64,000 nucleotides of DNA, taken from Accumulibacter sp. (GTDB taxonomy: Bacteria > Pseudomonadota > Gammaproteobacteria > Burkholderiales > Rhodocyclaceae). The stretch lies in NCBI GenBank assembly GCA_024235715.1, contig JACKLW010000010.1, positions 62,001-126,000 on the forward strand, written 5' to 3'. Position 1 is the first letter of the stretch. Each line of letters opens with the position of its first letter. The position numbers and the translations under genes are program-made. The notes under the pieces are model-generated. The model was not told the origin of the DNA and ran no database searches. It was given only the letters and a program-made list of their open reading frames with translations. Shown here piece by piece: positions 1 to 9,075 of the stretch.

Positions 1-12
1 CGTGTTTCTCAA

Positions 13-549
13 TTGTCCCGGTGGCTGCTGATTGCCGCGCTGACGGCGCTGCTGACCCCGGTTGCCGCCCTCGCCGCAGATCGCTCGGCGCTGGAAACAC
101 AGGCCAGGAACGCCTATCAGAAACTGATCGCCAGGGTCCCGGCGGCGAAAGCCCTGTCCAGGGATGCTGTCGCCGTCCTCGTGTTTCCGAAGATCACCAA
201 AGCGGGTCTCCTCGTCGGCGGGCAATACGGAGATGGCGTGCTCTTCCGGGACGGCAAAACGGCCGCTTACTACAACACCTCGGGTGCTTCGTACGGACTT
301 CAGGCCGGCGCACAGCAATACGGTTATGCGATGTTCTTCATGAACGAAAAGGCGCTCCAGACCCTGAACCAGGCCGAAGGCTTCGAAGTCGGCGTTGGCC
401 CGTCGATCGTCGTGCTCGACCAGGGCATGGCCAAGTCGCTGACCACCACCACCGCAAACAACGACATCTACGCCCTTGTCTTCGCCCAGACAGGCCTCAT
501 GGCCGGTGTCGGCCTGCAGGGCAACAAGATCACCAGACTCAGCGAGTAG
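13..549 (+). CDS. SYLF/YSC84-domain secreted protein (5' end uncertain)
   Basis: The protein is 178 residues if it starts at the TTG at 13. The frame stays open to the window edge, so the true start may lie upstream. Residues 1-21 form a hydrophobic signal peptide ending ALAA. The rest matches the SYLF (Ysc84) lipid-binding family, with AVLVFPKITKAG near residue 53, GGQYGDGV near 68, and a C-terminal half containing GVGPSIVVLD and the closing GVGLQGNKI. Family members bind phosphoinositides in eukaryotes; bacterial members are secreted or periplasmic with no settled role. It stands alone and transcribes in the same direction as malQ. Confidence 0.8.
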   Translation: MSRWLLIAALTALLTPVAALAADRSALETQARNAYQKLIARVPAAKALSRDAVAVLVFPKITKAGLLVGGQYGDGVLFRDGKTAAYYNTSGASYGLQAGAQQYGYAMFFMNEKALQTLNQAEGFEVGVGPSIVVLDQGMAKSLTTTTANNDIYALVFAQTGLMAGVGLQGNKITRLSE

Positions 550-819
550 TCAGGCCCCGTCGTAACGGTGCGCACACAGGCGCGGCGCCGCAACATCGGC
601 GCCGCGCCTGGCCCGCCCTTGCGCTCCCTGCCAAGGCATCCGATACTGGCTGCCTGCGTGCAAGTCGATCTTGCGCGACGCAGCCCCCCAACTGAATGAC
701 ATTGCTCGCATCGGACTTTGCGATGCGTGCGGCCAGCAACACGTCGTCAGACGATACAACTAACTGCTTGCCCCATTGTCCGCCAACGGGCGATGGCTCT
801 ACCCGAAAAAAGGACCCGG

Positions 820-2379
820 ATGAACTCAGCTCCCCGCCAAAGCGGCATTCTTCTGCACCCGACGTCGTTGCCCGGACCACACGGTTCCGGCGACCTCGGC
901 ACCGCCGCGTTCCACTTCGTCGACTGGCTGGTCGCCGGTGGCCAGTCGCTGTGGCAACTGCTGCCGCTGACCGGCCTTGGACCCGGTAACTCGCCCTACT
1001 CCAGCCCTTCCGCTTTCGCCGGCAACGAGTTGCTGATCGACCTGGTGCAACTGCAGGACGCCGGCTGGCTGACCCCCGCAGATCTCGCCGAAGCGCCGGT
1101 CTTCCCCGAACAGCGTATTGATTACGCAGCGGTGCGACCTTTCAGGATGGGCCAGTTGCGGCGCGCGGCCGCCCGCTTCTTCGCCAGCGGCAAGACACCC
1201 GAGCACGCGGCCTTCAGCGCCTTCTGCACAGATTCCCGCGCCTGGCTCGACGACTACGCGCTGTTCATGGCGCTCGATATCGCGCATGGCGGTGAACACG
1301 GCGCGATGTGGCAGGAGTGGCCGGCAGAGCTTGCGCACCGCAAGCCGGAAGCGCTGCGCGCGGCGGAACGTTCTCACGCCGGGGAGATCAGCTTCTGGAA
1401 GTTCTCGCAGTGGTGCTTCCATACGCAGTGGGCCAGGCTCAAAGCCTACGCCAACGCCAATCGCATCGAAATCGTCGGCGACCTGCCGATCTTCGTCGCC
1501 GGCCACAGCGCCGACGTGTGGGCCAATCCGGGGCTTTTCGACCTCGACAAGAGCGGTCATCCGCGCGTCGTCGCCGGTGTCCCGCCGGACTACTTCAGCG
1601 AAACGGGACAGCGCTGGGGCAACCCACTCTACCTCTGGTCCGCGCACGCCGCCGAACACTATCTCTGGTGGGTAGATCGCATGCGGCAAACGATGACGCT
1701 CTGCGACATCGTGCGCATCGATCATTTCCGCGGCTTCGAGTCCTACTGGGAAATTCCCGGTTCGGCCGAAACGGCCATCGACGGACTCTGGCAATCGGGG
1801 CCGGGCGAAGCAGTGTTCACCGCCATGCGTCGCGAGCTGGCCGACGAGAACGGCAAGCTGAAGATCATCGCCGAAGACCTCGGCATCATTACGCCGAAAG
1901 TCAAGAAACTGCGCGAGGACGTCGGGCTGCCGGGGATGCGCATCCTGCACTTCGCCTTCGGCGACGACGCCAGAAACCCCTACCTGCCACACAATTACGA
2001 CGCCAACACCGTCGTTTACACCGGCACGCACGACAACGACACCACCTGCGGCTGGTGGGACTCGCTCGAACAGAAAGAAAGGGACCGGGTGCACGCCTAC
2101 CTCGGCGTTGGCAGCGAGAGCAGCGAAGAGCTGTGCTGGTACCTGATCCGACTGGCTTATTCGTCGGTCGCCCAGTATTGCGTGATCCCGATGCAGGATG
2201 CGCTGGCGCTCGATACCACACACCGCATGAACCAGCCGAGCGTCGGCGAAGGATCATGGGAATGGCGCTACCGCTGGGACCAGGTTGAACCCTGGCATGC
2301 CGAGCGACTTGCCGACCTGACCGCGCTGTACGGCCGCGACTACGAGAGCCAGCATCACGTAGACGAGGACGAAAGCTGA
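820..2379 (+). CDS. malQ: 4-alpha-glucanotransferase (amylomaltase)
   Basis: GH77 amylomaltase, which transfers alpha-1,4-glucan segments in maltodextrin and glycogen metabolism in the cytoplasm. The N-terminus GILLHPTSLPGPHG and the stretch WQLLPLTGLGPGNSPYSS are family hallmarks. The three catalytic acids sit in VRIDHFRG (nucleophile Asp), IAEDLG (acid/base Glu) and GTHDNDT (stabilising Asp). The frame is open further upstream, with an ATG at 793. I chose the ATG at 820 because AGGA at 811-814 gives a properly spaced ribosome site and homologous sequence begins just after it. The resulting 519 residues is normal for the short bacterial form. Confidence 0.95.
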   Translation: MNSAPRQSGILLHPTSLPGPHGSGDLGTAAFHFVDWLVAGGQSLWQLLPLTGLGPGNSPYSSPSAFAGNELLIDLVQLQDAGWLTPADLAEAPVFPEQRIDYAAVRPFRMGQLRRAAARFFASGKTPEHAAFSAFCTDSRAWLDDYALFMALDIAHGGEHGAMWQEWPAELAHRKPEALRAAERSHAGEISFWKFSQWCFHTQWARLKAYANANRIEIVGDLPIFVAGHSADVWANPGLFDLDKSGHPRVVAGVPPDYFSETGQRWGNPLYLWSAHAAEHYLWWVDRMRQTMTLCDIVRIDHFRGFESYWEIPGSAETAIDGLWQSGPGEAVFTAMRRELADENGKLKIIAEDLGIITPKVKKLREDVGLPGMRILHFAFGDDARNPYLPHNYDANTVVYTGTHDNDTTCGWWDSLEQKERDRVHAYLGVGSESSEELCWYLIRLAYSSVAQYCVIPMQDALALDTTHRMNQPSVGEGSWEWRYRWDQVEPWHAERLADLTALYGRDYESQHHVDEDES

Positions 2380-2432
2380 TCATCTCCTGACAGGCACCCT
2401 GTGAACGTCATCAACCCCCGTACAGTCAGCGA

Positions 2433-3260
2433 ATGACGCTACCCTCGGCAGCGCTCGACGCGCTCCACGATGGCCTGAACAAGGGGGAATTCTTCATCGA
2501 GTACCTCCCCATCGTTTCCCTCGGCGACCAGACCTGCCTTGGAGCCGAGGCACTCGTCCGCTGGCGGCGGCCAGATGGGGAAATCGTTCTTCCCGGCGAG
2601 TTCATCCCGCTTGCCGAGAACACCCCGCTGTCCGGTCTGATCACCTACTGGCTGATCGACACGCTGGCCGTCGAAGTCGGCGACTGGCTGCGCGCGCACC
2701 CCGAGGCGCATCTCAGCCTCAATGTCCCGCCGGAGATTCTTGGTCGCGGCGGCCTGGAATACGCGGCCGTCAAGTCAGGTCTCGGCGAGTTTCGCTCGCA
2801 GCTGATTCTCGAAGTCACCGAGCGCGGCATTCCCGACCAGCTCGGCCTGATGGCCCTGAACAGCATGCACCGGGGCGGCATCCAGCTCGCCCTCGACGAC
2901 GTGATGATGAACGGCGCCAATCTGGCGCTCATTTCGCGCTGCAACTTCCACATCATCAAGATCGATCGCCTGCTGACCGCCGAGGTCACCCCGGAGTGCC
3001 CGCACCCCGACTGGTTACGCAGCCTGGCCGGGCTCCTGCATGCCAACGATCTGACGATCGTTGCCGAAGGCATAGAAAGCGAAGCCCAGCTGCAGGCGCT
3101 GCGCGCCGCCGGCGTGCAACTCGGACAGGGCTACCACTTCGCGCCGCCACTGGCCGCCGAAGACTTCATGGCCTATTACGCCAGAACGGCGCGGACCGCA
3201 GACTGCCTGGCGACCAGCCCTCTGGCACCATCCTCGCGAGCCGAACTGTCTCGCTCCTGA
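2433..3260 (+). CDS. EAL-domain protein (c-di-GMP phosphodiesterase-like)
   Basis: A stand-alone EAL domain of 275 residues with no visible sensor or membrane segment. The signature reads EALVRW. Metal and catalytic positions are present: Asn in LSLNVP, Glu in LEVTERG, the Asp pair in LALDDV, Lys in IIKID, Glu in VAEGIE and Gln in LGQGYHF. Loop 6, normally DDFGTGYSSL, is replaced by DDVMMNGANLAL, so activity or its regulation may be altered. It would hydrolyse c-di-GMP to pGpG if active. The window also contains a c-di-GMP riboswitch at 61130-61219. No strong ribosome site precedes the ATG. Confidence 0.88.
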   Translation: MTLPSAALDALHDGLNKGEFFIEYLPIVSLGDQTCLGAEALVRWRRPDGEIVLPGEFIPLAENTPLSGLITYWLIDTLAVEVGDWLRAHPEAHLSLNVPPEILGRGGLEYAAVKSGLGEFRSQLILEVTERGIPDQLGLMALNSMHRGGIQLALDDVMMNGANLALISRCNFHIIKIDRLLTAEVTPECPHPDWLRSLAGLLHANDLTIVAEGIESEAQLQALRAAGVQLGQGYHFAPPLAAEDFMAYYARTARTADCLATSPLAPSSRAELSRS

Positions 3261-3400
3261 CAAGCCTCGCCGGCGATCATTCGTGAGACCCCGCCGGCGT
3301 CACCGGGCGACCCGGAGCGACTACCGATGCCCGGCATGGCAGGTTCGCGAACCTGCTGTCGGCGCCAGGCCTCCCGCCGGGGCAAGCGCGCCGCCAGCCC

Positions 3401-3835
3401 TCAGTTTGAAGACCGCAGCCAGCGAACAATGCTGGCCGTGTCCATCGCCCCGGACTTGCGGGCGACCTCCCTGCCATTCCGGAAGAGCACCAGCGTCGGA
3501 ATGGAGCGGATGGCAAAGCGGGCGGCGAGCGCCTGCTCCTCTTCGGTATCGACCTTGGCCAGGCGGGCGGCCGGTTCGAGCTGCTGCGCTGCCGCCGCGA
3601 ATGCTGGCGCCATTGCCCGGCACGGGCCGCACCAAGGCGCCCAGAAATCGACCAGGACCGGCAGCTCAGACCGTTCGACATGGCGGTCGAAGCTGGCCTC
3701 CGTCAGCACGATCGGGGAGCCGTCGAAGAGCGGCGATTGGCAGTGGCCACACTGGCCGCGATCACCGAGGCGCGCTTCAGGGACGCGGTTCGGGCGATGG
3801 CAACGCGGGCAGACGACAATTTTCGAGGGAATCAT
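3401..3835 (-). CDS. trxC: thioredoxin 2 (zinc-finger thioredoxin)
   Basis: Thioredoxin of the TrxC type, a cytoplasmic dithiol-disulfide reductant. The N-terminal zinc ribbon has two CxxC pairs (VCPRCHRPNRVP and QCGHCQ), followed by a thioredoxin fold with WCGPC and the cis-proline region SIPTLVLF. The ATG at 3835 begins MIPSKIVVCPRC, the usual TrxC start. A TTG nine codons upstream is possible but less likely. The 144-residue length fits E. coli TrxC (139). It is convergent with the EAL gene. Confidence 0.95.
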   Translation of the reverse strand: MIPSKIVVCPRCHRPNRVPEARLGDRGQCGHCQSPLFDGSPIVLTEASFDRHVERSELPVLVDFWAPWCGPCRAMAPAFAAAAQQLEPAARLAKVDTEEEQALAARFAIRSIPTLVLFRNGREVARKSGAMDTASIVRWLRSSN

Positions 3836-3961
3836 GACGGCAAGCTCTGGCTCCAGGATCAATGACTTCTACATGGTGGCGCCTCGAGCACATTCAAGCC
3901 CTGCTTCGCTGGCCAGGCCGCGGGCCACGGCCCCTGCACGCGATCCGCGTGCCGCCAGCGT

Positions 3962-5182
3962 TCAGCCGCCGGTCGAAACGGCCATCGCCTCGACCTTCGC
4001 TTCGCGGATCGGCAGATTGCACAGCGCCGCCGCCGCGGCCAAGGCCATGTCTGCGTACCACATCCACGCATAATCGCCTTGCGCCGTGATCGCTATGCCG
4101 CCCAGGTAGGCGCCGAGAAAGCCGCCGATCTGATGCGAGAGCAATGTCAGCCCGAACAACGTTGCCAGGTAGCGGACACCGAAAAGCTTGCCGACGATCG
4201 CGGCGGTCGGCGGCACGGTGGCCAGCCAGGTAAAGCCCAGTCCGGCGGCGAAGAGGTAGAAGGTCAGTTCGGTCTTCGGCGCCAGCAGGTAGACGCCGAC
4301 CAGTGCCGCACGCGAAGCGTACATCCAGAACAGCACCATCTTGCTGCGGTACCTGCCGATACAGGCGCCCGCATACAGGCTGCCGGCGATGTTGGCCAGA
4401 CCGATGATGGCCAGCGACCAGCTGGCCACCGTGGCGGGAAGGCCGCACAGGGCGACCTCGCCCGGCAGGTGGGTGACCAGAAACGCAATATGGAAGCCAC
4501 AGGTGAAAAAGCCCAGATGAAGCAGGAAGTAGCTCCGGTCGCCGATCGCGCCGCGGACGGCATGCCAGAGCCCCTTGTCGTCTGGACTGGCCTCCCGCTT
4601 CGGGACCCTGTGCCGTACGAGCACGCCGATCATCGGCAAGGCCGCGAGCACCATGACCGCCAGCGACCACATCGCCCCCATCCAGCCAAAGGCGCTTATC
4701 AACTTCTGCAGCACCGGCGCGAAGACGAACTGTCCGAACGAGCCGCCGGCATTGATGACCCCTGACGCCGTGCCGCGCGCCGAAACCGGCAGGCGCTGCG
4801 CCGAGGCGCCGATGAGCACGGAAAAACTGCCGGCGCCCGACCCGATGGCCGAGAGCAGGCCGAGCGACACGACCAGCCCGAAACCCGATTCCATGAACGG
4901 GGTCAGTGCGCTGCCCGCGGCGAGAACGATCAGGCCGCCGACCAGTACCTTCTCCGGCCCGTAACGGTCGGCAATCGCGCCGGCGATTGGCTGCACGGCG
5001 CCCCACATGAACTGGGCGACCGCCAGCGCCAGGCTGATGGTGACAATGCCGAGGCCGGTGCTGGTGTTGATCGGCGAAACGAAGAGCCCGAGCGACTGCC
5101 GTGCGCCCATGGTGACCATGAGAATACCAGCGGCGGCAAGGGTGACGGGCCAGGCGCCTTTCACTGCGAGCGAGCGAAACAT
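3962..5182 (-). CDS. MFS transporter
   Basis: A major facilitator of about 406 residues with roughly 12 hydrophobic segments. The cytoplasmic loop after TM2 reads GAIADRYGPEKVL, the MFS motif A region, and there is a short central loop of charged residues (RHRVPKREASPDDK). It looks like the monocarboxylate/oxalate-formate branch, but the substrate cannot be told from sequence. The ATG at 5182 puts the first helix right after a short basic head; a TTG at 5230 would add 16 residues without helix. It is divergent from the TetR gene, so it may share the operator at 5410-5427, though that palindrome lies about 230 bases upstream. Confidence 0.85.
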   Translation of the reverse strand: MFRSLAVKGAWPVTLAAAGILMVTMGARQSLGLFVSPINTSTGLGIVTISLALAVAQFMWGAVQPIAGAIADRYGPEKVLVGGLIVLAAGSALTPFMESGFGLVVSLGLLSAIGSGAGSFSVLIGASAQRLPVSARGTASGVINAGGSFGQFVFAPVLQKLISAFGWMGAMWSLAVMVLAALPMIGVLVRHRVPKREASPDDKGLWHAVRGAIGDRSYFLLHLGFFTCGFHIAFLVTHLPGEVALCGLPATVASWSLAIIGLANIAGSLYAGACIGRYRSKMVLFWMYASRAALVGVYLLAPKTELTFYLFAAGLGFTWLATVPPTAAIVGKLFGVRYLATLFGLTLLSHQIGGFLGAYLGGIAITAQGDYAWMWYADMALAAAAALCNLPIREAKVEAMAVSTGG

Positions 5183-5409
5183 CGTCGAGCTTTCTACCGA
5201 GAGATCACCGGTCGTGTGCGTGGATTGCAATCATGGCCGCCATTGTGTGAATCCAGGCGACGCGTTACAAGCTTTTTTTCTGAATCACCAAACAGGCTCC
5301 CTGTTCCATGGCCGCCGGGCACGGCTGGCGCAGGCGGCAGGTCAGCGCGGCCAGCCGCCGGGCCGTCGCAGCGCATCGGGCACCTTCGGTCGCAGAGCCG
5401 GGCGCCGGA

Positions 5410-5427
5410 TTTGGTATTTCTACCAAA
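5410..5427. promoter_or_regulatory. palindromic operator upstream of the TetR gene
   Basis: TTTGGTA-TTTC-TACCAAA is a perfect inverted repeat with 7-base arms. It lies 43 bases before the GTG of the TetR regulator, in the divergent region. TetR proteins commonly bind such sites to repress their own operon. Binding is inferred. Confidence 0.6.
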
Positions 5428-5470
5428 CTGGCGCACAATGGCGCGGTGCACCTTATCGATGGAGTCCATC

Positions 5471-6040
5471 GTGGACGTCAAAGCGTCGGTCCTTGGGGCG
5501 GGCAGCAAGCTGCTCAAGGAACATGGCATTGCTGCCCTGACCCAACCAAGAGTGGCTAGCGCCGCCGGCGTAAAGCAAAGCCACCTCACCTACTACTTCC
5601 CGAAGCGCTCCGACCTTCTGCTGGGCATCGCGGCGCACGTCATCGACGAGACCATGTCGGCCCTTGCCTCGCGCCTCGAAACGGCGCCCCCGCAAGCCGC
5701 TTTCGCCGAAACGATCGGCGCGATGATGATCGAAGGCATTCCGCCAAGGATCATGATCGGCCTGATCGTGGCCGCCGACGAAGAACCCAACCTGAGGGTC
5801 CCGCTGCGCGAGCTGATCGGCGGGGTGCGCAAGCGCATCGAGGAGATGCTTGATCGCGTCGGCATGGCGCAGACCGGCAAGGCCGCACGAATCCTGCACG
5901 CCACTGTCGTCGGCCTGGCGATCATGCACCATGCGCAGCACACTGCCGCTTCCGCTACGGACGTCAGGGAGGGCCTCGCCGACGTCATCGATCTGCTGCT
6001 TGTAGAACAATCACCGCTGCCGACAGGCGATAGCCGATGA
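5471..6040 (+). CDS. TetR-family transcriptional regulator
   Basis: About 189 residues. The N-terminal helix-turn-helix (VKASVLGAGSKLLKEHGI, then VASAAGVKQSHLTYYFPKRSDLL) is a typical TetR DNA-binding domain, followed by a helical ligand domain. I prefer the GTG at 5471, which has GGAG at 5461-5464 six bases upstream; an in-frame ATG at 5459 is the alternative. Its stop overlaps the next gene's ATG by four bases (ATGA). The order regulator-HlyD-ABC-ABC2 resembles E. coli cecR(ybiH)-ybhGFSR, where the regulator controls the exporter. Confidence 0.9.
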   Translation: MDVKASVLGAGSKLLKEHGIAALTQPRVASAAGVKQSHLTYYFPKRSDLLLGIAAHVIDETMSALASRLETAPPQAAFAETIGAMMIEGIPPRIMIGLIVAADEEPNLRVPLRELIGGVRKRIEEMLDRVGMAQTGKAARILHATVVGLAIMHHAQHTAASATDVREGLADVIDLLLVEQSPLPTGDSR

Positions 6041-7014
6041 AGACGCCCTGCCCGAAAGCCATTGCCGCCTGTTGTGCCCTGGCCGCATCGATCCTGCTGA
6101 CCGCCTGTGGCCGTGCCGATCACGACAGCTTTCAGGGCTATGTCGAAGGGGAGTATGTGTATCTGTCAGCACCCCAAGCCGGCTACCTGAAGGAACCTGG
6201 CACGGCCCGTGGCAGCCGGGTGGCGGCGGGGAAAGCCGTTTTCGCGCTTGACGCCGAGCCGGATGGCCAGGCACTCGCCGAAGCGGAAGCGCGCACCGGT
6301 TCCGCCAGGAAGAAGCTGCAGAACCTCCAGACACCGCGTCGCCCGGCGGAGATCGCCGCCCTGCAGGCCAGGCTTCGCGCCGCAGAAGCCAGCCTGCGTC
6401 TGGCGGAAGTCCAGTTGAAGCGACAGCAGGAACTGCAGCGCAAGAACTTCGTTGCGCGGAGCAAGGTGGATGAGGCGCGCAGCACGCGTGACCAGGCAGC
6501 CGCCGAGGTTGACGCCAGCAAAGAGCAGATTGCCAGCTACCGCAGCACCCTCGGACGGCAGGCCGAACTCGGGGCAGCCGCATCGGACGTCGACGCGGCT
6601 GCCGCGCAGGCGGCACAGAAGCGCTGGATCGTCGAACGAAAGTCCGTCACCGCGCCAGCAGCCGGGGAAATTGCCGAAACCTACTACCGGCCTGGCGAAT
6701 GGGTGCCTGCCGGCGCACCCGTGGCCAGCCTGTTGCCGGATGGCGGACGACGGGTGCGCTTCTTCGTCCCCGAGACCGTCGTGGCCACGATCAGGCCCGG
6801 TGACGCGATCGACGCAAGTTGCGACGGCTGTTCAGCGCCGATCCGGGCACGCGTCGACTTCGTCGCCCCGCAAGCGGAATACACGCCGCCGGTCATCTAC
6901 AGCAGCGGCAGCCGCGAGAAGCTGGTGTTCAGGGTCGAGGCGCGGCCCGTGCCGGACCAGGCGACGCAACTTCGCCCGGGCCTGCCCGTCGATGTCCGTC
7001 TCGTTCGCCAATGA
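6037..7014 (+). CDS. HlyD/YbhG-type membrane fusion lipoprotein
   Basis: A 325-residue periplasmic adaptor for an ABC exporter. The signal peptide ends LLTACG, a lipobox with Cys24, so the protein is probably membrane-anchored by lipid. A biotinyl-lipoyl-like half (VYLSAPQAGYL) precedes an alpha-helical hairpin of Ala/Glu/Gln-rich coiled coil (about residues 80-190), then the second half (SVTAPAAGEIAETYYRPGEWV). It is translationally coupled to the regulator before it and the ATPase after it by ATGA overlaps. Confidence 0.9.
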   Translation: MKTPCPKAIAACCALAASILLTACGRADHDSFQGYVEGEYVYLSAPQAGYLKEPGTARGSRVAAGKAVFALDAEPDGQALAEAEARTGSARKKLQNLQTPRRPAEIAALQARLRAAEASLRLAEVQLKRQQELQRKNFVARSKVDEARSTRDQAAAEVDASKEQIASYRSTLGRQAELGAAASDVDAAAAQAAQKRWIVERKSVTAPAAGEIAETYYRPGEWVPAGAPVASLLPDGGRRVRFFVPETVVATIRPGDAIDASCDGCSAPIRARVDFVAPQAEYTPPVIYSSGSREKLVFRVEARPVPDQATQLRPGLPVDVRLVRQ

Positions 7015-7940
7015 GCGGCACGCTGGTCATCGATGTCGCCGGACTGAACAAGCACTTTGGCGACAAGCATGTCGTCCGCGACCTCGCGCTGCAGGTGCGC
7101 GAGGGCGAGATACTCGGTTTCCTGGGTCCCAACGGCAGCGGCAAGACGACATCCATCCGCATGCTCTGCGGCCTGCTCACCCCGGACAGTGGCCGCGGCA
7201 GCTGCCTCGGCTTCGACGTCCTGAAGGAGAGCGCATCCATCAAGCGCCAGGTCGGCTATATGACCCAGAAATTCTCGCTCTGGGACGACCTGACGATTCG
7301 CGAGAACCTGGATTTCGTTGCCCGCATGTTCGGCATGCGCAAGCGCCGGGAGGCAGTGGCGCAAGCCCTCGAGGAACTCGGCCTGGCGGGACGTCGCGAC
7401 CAGTTGGCCGGAACCCTTTCCGGCGGCTGGAAACAGCGCCTCGCGCTGGCCTCCTGCCTGCTGCATGAACCCCGCTTGCTGCTGCTCGATGAACCGACGG
7501 CGGGTGTCGATCCGAAGGCGCGGCGTGACTTCTGGGAAGAGATCCACCGCCTGTCCGCCAAAGGCATCACCGTGCTCGTCTCGACGCACTACATGGACGA
7601 GGCGGAGCGCTGTCACCAGTTGGCCTATATCGCCTACGGCGTCCTGCTGGCCTCGGGAACGGCGGCCGATGTCGTCGCCAGCCAGAAGCTGCAGACCTGC
7701 GAAATCAGCGGCGCTGGCATCCAGGGACTGGCGGAAGCGCTTCGCCAGTTGCCGGGAGTCGACCAGGTGGCCAGCTTTGGCAACACCCTGCATGTCAGCG
7801 GAACGGATGGGCAACGACTGCAATCGAGCCTGCAGGCGTTCATTGCCGGCAGGTCCTTGTCGATGACCGCGGTGGCGCCATCGCTCGAAGATGCCTTCAT
7901 CCGTCTGATGCAGGCCAGCCAGGATCAATTCCGGGGCTAG
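7011..7940 (+). CDS. ABC transporter ATP-binding protein (YbhF/CcmA-like)
   Basis: A 309-residue single ATPase domain. It shows Walker A GPNGSGKTTS, Q-loop YMTQKFSLWDDLT, signature LSGGWKQRLALA, Walker B LLLLDEPTAGVD and the H-loop STHYMDEAE, followed by a C-terminal accessory region. It would power the ABC-2 permease downstream. E. coli YbhF carries two ATPase domains in one chain; here there is one, so a homodimer is expected. The start at 7011 overlaps the adaptor stop. Confidence 0.95.
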   Translation: MSGTLVIDVAGLNKHFGDKHVVRDLALQVREGEILGFLGPNGSGKTTSIRMLCGLLTPDSGRGSCLGFDVLKESASIKRQVGYMTQKFSLWDDLTIRENLDFVARMFGMRKRREAVAQALEELGLAGRRDQLAGTLSGGWKQRLALASCLLHEPRLLLLDEPTAGVDPKARRDFWEEIHRLSAKGITVLVSTHYMDEAERCHQLAYIAYGVLLASGTAADVVASQKLQTCEISGAGIQGLAEALRQLPGVDQVASFGNTLHVSGTDGQRLQSSLQAFIAGRSLSMTAVAPSLEDAFIRLMQASQDQFRG

Positions 7941-7944
7941 CGCG

Positions 7945-9075
7945 ATGAACGCATACAACGGATTCTCCCTCCATCGCTGGCTGGGCATCATGATCAAGGA
8001 GTTCATCCAGCTCAGGCGTGACCGGCTGACCTTCGGCATGATCGTCGGAATTCCGATCATGCAGTTGCTGCTCTTCGGCTTTGCCATCAATTCCGACCCG
8101 AAGCACATGCCGACGGCAGTCGTCATGGCGGACCCCGGGCCGTTCGCCCGTTCCTATGTCGCCGCGATGCAGAACAGCGAGTATTTCCGGATCGTCGGCA
8201 GCGTCGACGAACGCGAAGCGGATCGCCTGCTCGACCGCGGAGATGTCCAGTTCGTGGTCACCTTTCCGGTGGGCTTTCATCGCGACCTGGTACGCGGCCA
8301 GATGCCGACGCTGCTCGTCGAAGCCGACGCGACCGACCCGATGGCCACCGGCGGCGCCATCTCGGTGCTCAAGCACCTGGGCATCGAGGTATTTGCGCCG
8401 GATCTTCCGGGCCTCAGGCAGCCGGCCAACGCGCCCGTCGACCTGCGCATACAACGACGCTACAACCCCGAGGGCATCACCGCCTACAACATCGTACCCG
8501 GCCTGTCGGGCGTCATTCTGACCATGACCATGATCCTGATGACCGGCCTGGCGATGACCCGGGAACGCGAGCGGGGAACCTTCGAGAACCTTCTGGCGAC
8601 GCCGGCAACACCCTTCGAGGTGATGACCGGAAAGATCGTCCCCTACATCCTCATCGGCCTCATCCAGGTGACCCTGATCTTCCTGGCGGCACGCTGGATC
8701 TTCGCGGTACCGATGCACGGAAATCTGTTCCTGCTCTATGGTGTCGTCTTGCTGTTCATCTGCGCCAACCTGACCCTGGGAATCACCTTCAGCTCGATTG
8801 CCCGGAACCAGCTGCAGGCAATGCAGATGACTTTCTTCTTTTTTCTCCCCTCCTTGCTGCTCTCGGGCTTCATGTTCCCGTTTCGTGGCATGCCGGAGTG
8901 GGCGCAGGCCGTCGGCAGCGTGCTTCCCCTGACGCATTTCGTCGTACTGGTCAGGGGAATCCTCCTCAAGGGGAACGGCCCGGAACTGCTATGGAATCAC
9001 GTCTGGCCGATCCTGCTGTTCATGCTCACCGTCCTCGCGCTCGGACTCAAGACCTTCAGGAAGACGCTGGACTGA
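7945..9075 (+). CDS. ABC-2 type permease (YbhS/YbhR-like)
   Basis: A 376-residue permease. One N-terminal transmembrane helix (FGMIVGIPIMQLLLFGFAIN) is followed by a periplasmic domain of about 140 residues and then five helices near the C-terminus, the ABC-2 layout of drug/lipid exporters. It starts four bases after the ATPase stop. E. coli has two permeases (YbhS and YbhR) in this operon; only one is present here, so the exporter would be a homodimeric permease. The substrate is unknown. Confidence 0.93.
   Translation: MNAYNGFSLHRWLGIMIKEFIQLRRDRLTFGMIVGIPIMQLLLFGFAINSDPKHMPTAVVMADPGPFARSYVAAMQNSEYFRIVGSVDEREADRLLDRGDVQFVVTFPVGFHRDLVRGQMPTLLVEADATDPMATGGAISVLKHLGIEVFAPDLPGLRQPANAPVDLRIQRRYNPEGITAYNIVPGLSGVILTMTMILMTGLAMTRERERGTFENLLATPATPFEVMTGKIVPYILIGLIQVTLIFLAARWIFAVPMHGNLFLLYGVVLLFICANLTLGITFSSIARNQLQAMQMTFFFFLPSLLLSGFMFPFRGMPEWAQAVGSVLPLTHFVVLVRGILLKGNGPELLWNHVWPILLFMLTVLALGLKTFRKTLD

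Noticed and set aside
826-2223. 465-codon minus-strand frame opposite malQ
   Set aside because: malQ motifs are complete on the plus strand; the antisense product has no recognisable motif.
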